A stretch of 42,632 bases of DNA from Alicyclobacillus tolerans (GTDB taxonomy: Bacteria; Bacillota; Bacilli; Alicyclobacillales; Alicyclobacillaceae): positions 1-42,632 of the forward strand of contig NZ_JAJFNK010000043.1 of assembly GCF_021739485.1 (NCBI RefSeq), written 5' to 3'. Below the pieces are notes generated by a model. It was not told where the DNA came from. It ran no database searches and was given only the letters and a program-made list of their open reading frames with translations. Shown piece by piece: positions 40,771 through 42,632 of the stretch (positions are counted from its first letter, which is position 1; every line of letters starts with the position of its first letter). The position numbers were made by a program, and so were the translations under genes.

Positions 40771-42492
40771 TTATTGTAATTTAAATTGGCCAATCAGGTT
40801 TTTCAGCTCTTCACCCATTTTTGAAAGAGATGTGGCTGAAGCGGCGATTTCTTCCATGGATGCCAGTTGTTCTTCTGCAGCTGCTGAGACGTTTTGAGTT
40901 CCTGCCGAAGCGCTTGTAGCAATCTCTGCAATATGACGAACAGACCCGGTGATTTCTTCGCTGCTTGCGGATAACTGTTGTACGGCGGCTGAAACCTCCT
41001 GAATTTGGGAACTAACTTCTTCAATGGAAGAACGAATTTTTGTAAATGAACCGCCGGCTTCGCTAACTTTACTCAGGCCCTCTTGAACCGCTTTTGAAAC
41101 GACTGTGGACTCCTGTACAGTGCGTTGCGTTTCACTTTGGATGGTGTGAATGACATCTGCAATTTCACTGGCTGACTGGGAAGACTGCTCCGCAAGCTTA
41201 CGCACTTCTTCAGCTACGACTGCAAACCCACGTCCTGCATCTCCCGCTCTTGCAGCTTCAATGGCGGCATTTAACGCGAGTAAGTTCGTTTGAGCAGCAA
41301 TTTCCGTAATGGCGTCGACAATCGACCCAATATGTGCAGAGTGTTCACCTAAACGTTGTACAGACTGTGTCAGGTTGCTTGAGGTATGATGAATTTGACT
41401 CATTTGTTCTTCTACCGACTGCAATGACTGATATCCCTCTGCAGCCGCTTGGAAAGAATTCTGTGCTGATGTGGAAACGTTTTGAGCGTTATCAGCGATG
41501 TGTTGGACTCCTTCCGCCATTTCTTTCATGGCGTTTGCAGCAACGTCAGATCGCTGAGCCTGTGTCTCCGAACCTGCGGCAACCTCCTGTATGGTATGGG
41601 CAATACTCTCCGTGGCTTGGCTGGTTTCTTCAGCACTCGCAGTGAGTTGTTCGGAGACAGAAGCCACTTGTTCTGCACTTAGTCCTATACTTCCGATCAT
41701 GGTTCGCAAATTTTTGACCATGCCATTGAACGATTGCACAAGTTGGCCAATTTCATCCTTACTTTTCACTTTGAGGTCTTCAACGGTTAAATCTCCTGCA
41801 GCCACTTTTTGTACTTGTTGGACAATTTCGGGAATCGGACGTATGAGGATGTAAATTAGAATAATAAAACCTATAGAAAGTAAGACCAAAATGATCCCGG
41901 CAATCACTGTGGTACTTTGCTGTTGTCTCGAAATGTTGATCGACGCTGTCGCATTCGTGTCCAGGTGACTCGTTCCAATGGTTTGTATCTGGCTCATTTC
42001 ACGGGAAAGCGCGTTGGAAACCTGGCTATTGGAGACATACATCAACTGTTCAGCGAGTTTGCGATTATTAGCCTTGTTGGCTTGGACCGCCTGCGTGAAG
42101 TATCCTTCGTAACCTTGCAAGTTTTGCTGGATTTGCTTCAACAGCGCTTGGTTTGACGGAGTGGTGAAAAGAGTATCCAACGTCGTAAGCGACGAGTGGA
42201 GTTGATTCTCCGCAGTCATCACTTGTTGATAGGTCGCATTAATTAAAGACTGGTTTTGGCTACCTGAAATACCCATCCACATGTTAGCTTGGTCATCCAT
42301 CTCGAGATAGCCGGTGTATGCCTTCCGTGCTGCCTCACTGATCATCATGTCATGGGTTTTAAGGCTTGTAATATGATTAACTACATTCTGAGAAAGATAA
42401 AAACTCATAACTACCATGCCCACGATGGCTAAAATCAAGATACTCATTAACGACATCACTTTACGAACTATGCCCATTTTGCTCTGCCTCAC
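40771..42492 (-). CDS. Methyl-accepting chemotaxis protein with a four-helix-bundle sensor
   Basis: The 573-residue protein has TM1 (about 12-33), a helical sensor of the 4HB_MCP type (about 35-190), TM2 (about 193-217), HAMP and a signalling domain with EIAAQTNLLALNAAIEAARAG. The signalling half is very similar to that of the receptor at 28671-30638 (shared EVAAGSETQAQRSD, QNVSAAAEEQLASMEEI), whereas the sensors are unrelated, so the two seem to have arisen by duplication with sensor exchange. GTG 42492 follows AAGGAG with 9-nt spacing. No copy of the motility direct repeat is visible in the 140 nt upstream that are in the window. Confidence 0.92.
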   Translation of the reverse strand: MRQSKMGIVRKVMSLMSILILAIVGMVVMSFYLSQNVVNHITSLKTHDMMISEAARKAYTGYLEMDDQANMWMGISGSQNQSLINATYQQVMTAENQLHSSLTTLDTLFTTPSNQALLKQIQQNLQGYEGYFTQAVQANKANNRKLAEQLMYVSNSQVSNALSREMSQIQTIGTSHLDTNATASINISRQQQSTTVIAGIILVLLSIGFIILIYILIRPIPEIVQQVQKVAAGDLTVEDLKVKSKDEIGQLVQSFNGMVKNLRTMIGSIGLSAEQVASVSEQLTASAEETSQATESIAHTIQEVAAGSETQAQRSDVAANAMKEMAEGVQHIADNAQNVSTSAQNSFQAAAEGYQSLQSVEEQMSQIHHTSSNLTQSVQRLGEHSAHIGSIVDAITEIAAQTNLLALNAAIEAARAGDAGRGFAVVAEEVRKLAEQSSQSASEIADVIHTIQSETQRTVQESTVVSKAVQEGLSKVSEAGGSFTKIRSSIEEVSSQIQEVSAAVQQLSASSEEITGSVRHIAEIATSASAGTQNVSAAAEEQLASMEEIAASATSLSKMGEELKNLIGQFKLQ

Positions 42493-42632
42493 CTAGATCG
42501 TCTCCTTACCCAGTTAGGTTGAATTGATGAATGTAACTGCTTGTAACTCCTCCTTTCATGAGTTATGCAGTTGCTCCCAATAACTGGGCATTGGTAGGTT
42601 CGAACCACCGCAATTCCAACGTTGTTGGCCAC

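Noticed and set aside
42570..42632. tRNA-like T arm on the - strand (GGTGG-TTCGAAC-CTACC)
   Set aside because: The stem-loop has a valid T-loop sequence, but the preceding bases form a CCAAC-AAC-GTTGG hairpin with a 3-nt loop instead of an anticodon arm, and no acceptor or CCA end is seen.
1..42632. CRISPR array or toxin-antitoxin/defence island
   Set aside because: No regularly spaced identical repeats and no Cas, toxin or defence-type proteins were seen; the only mobile-element trace is the TnpB tail.

Overview
The window looks like a chromosomal segment from an endospore-forming Firmicute, most likely of the Alicyclobacillaceae type; the family placement is an inference. Support comes from a SleB-like cell-wall hydrolase behind a ydaO-type c-di-AMP leader, an ER/SipW-type signal peptidase, FliY with a CheC-like domain, the small FlgD-linked flagellar protein, strong GGAGG ribosome sites and very frequent TTG/GTG starts.

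Positions 1-245 hold the last 21 codons of a TnpB-type (IS200/IS605) protein and its non-coding right flank. Positions 258-18069, all on the + strand, form a catabolic region: an MFS carrier, an IclR regulator, pxpA, a 2-oxoacid:ferredoxin oxidoreductase (gamma-alpha fusion plus beta), a split ThDP decarboxylase of the sulfopyruvate/phosphonopyruvate type, an RraA/HMG-aldolase-like protein, pxpB and pxpC. After the riboswitch-controlled hydrolase come an AMP-forming acyl-CoA ligase, an APC amino-acid permease and two fold-type I PLP enzymes. Together they suggest uptake and breakdown of an amino acid or lactam through 2-oxoacid, aldehyde and CoA-ester steps. The substrate cannot be read from the sequence.

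Positions 18158-26205 are mixed: a pirin (-), an N-formylglutamate amidohydrolase-like protein followed by an unrecognised 629-residue membrane-anchored repeat protein and a DinB-fold protein (+), then a divergent (-) operon of two secreted proteins and a SipW-type signal peptidase behind a structured, attenuator-like leader, and a methyltransferase (+).

Positions 26364-42492 are a motility and signalling region: an EAL protein, a protein with two homing-endonuclease-associated repeats, an unknown protein, an operon (-) of a rod/hook protein, CheW and a chemoreceptor, a second chemoreceptor (+), motB-fliK-flgD-(small flagellar protein)-fliM-fliY (+), and a third chemoreceptor (-).

The most striking unexplained signal is a direct repeat, TTGTCC-N5-TTGTCC with an 11-bp period, at five places in the motility region. 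At four of them a -10-like hexamer lies exactly 22 nt downstream. This looks like a dedicated activator site for a motility regulon, with the geometry of PhoP/PhoB-class response regulators.
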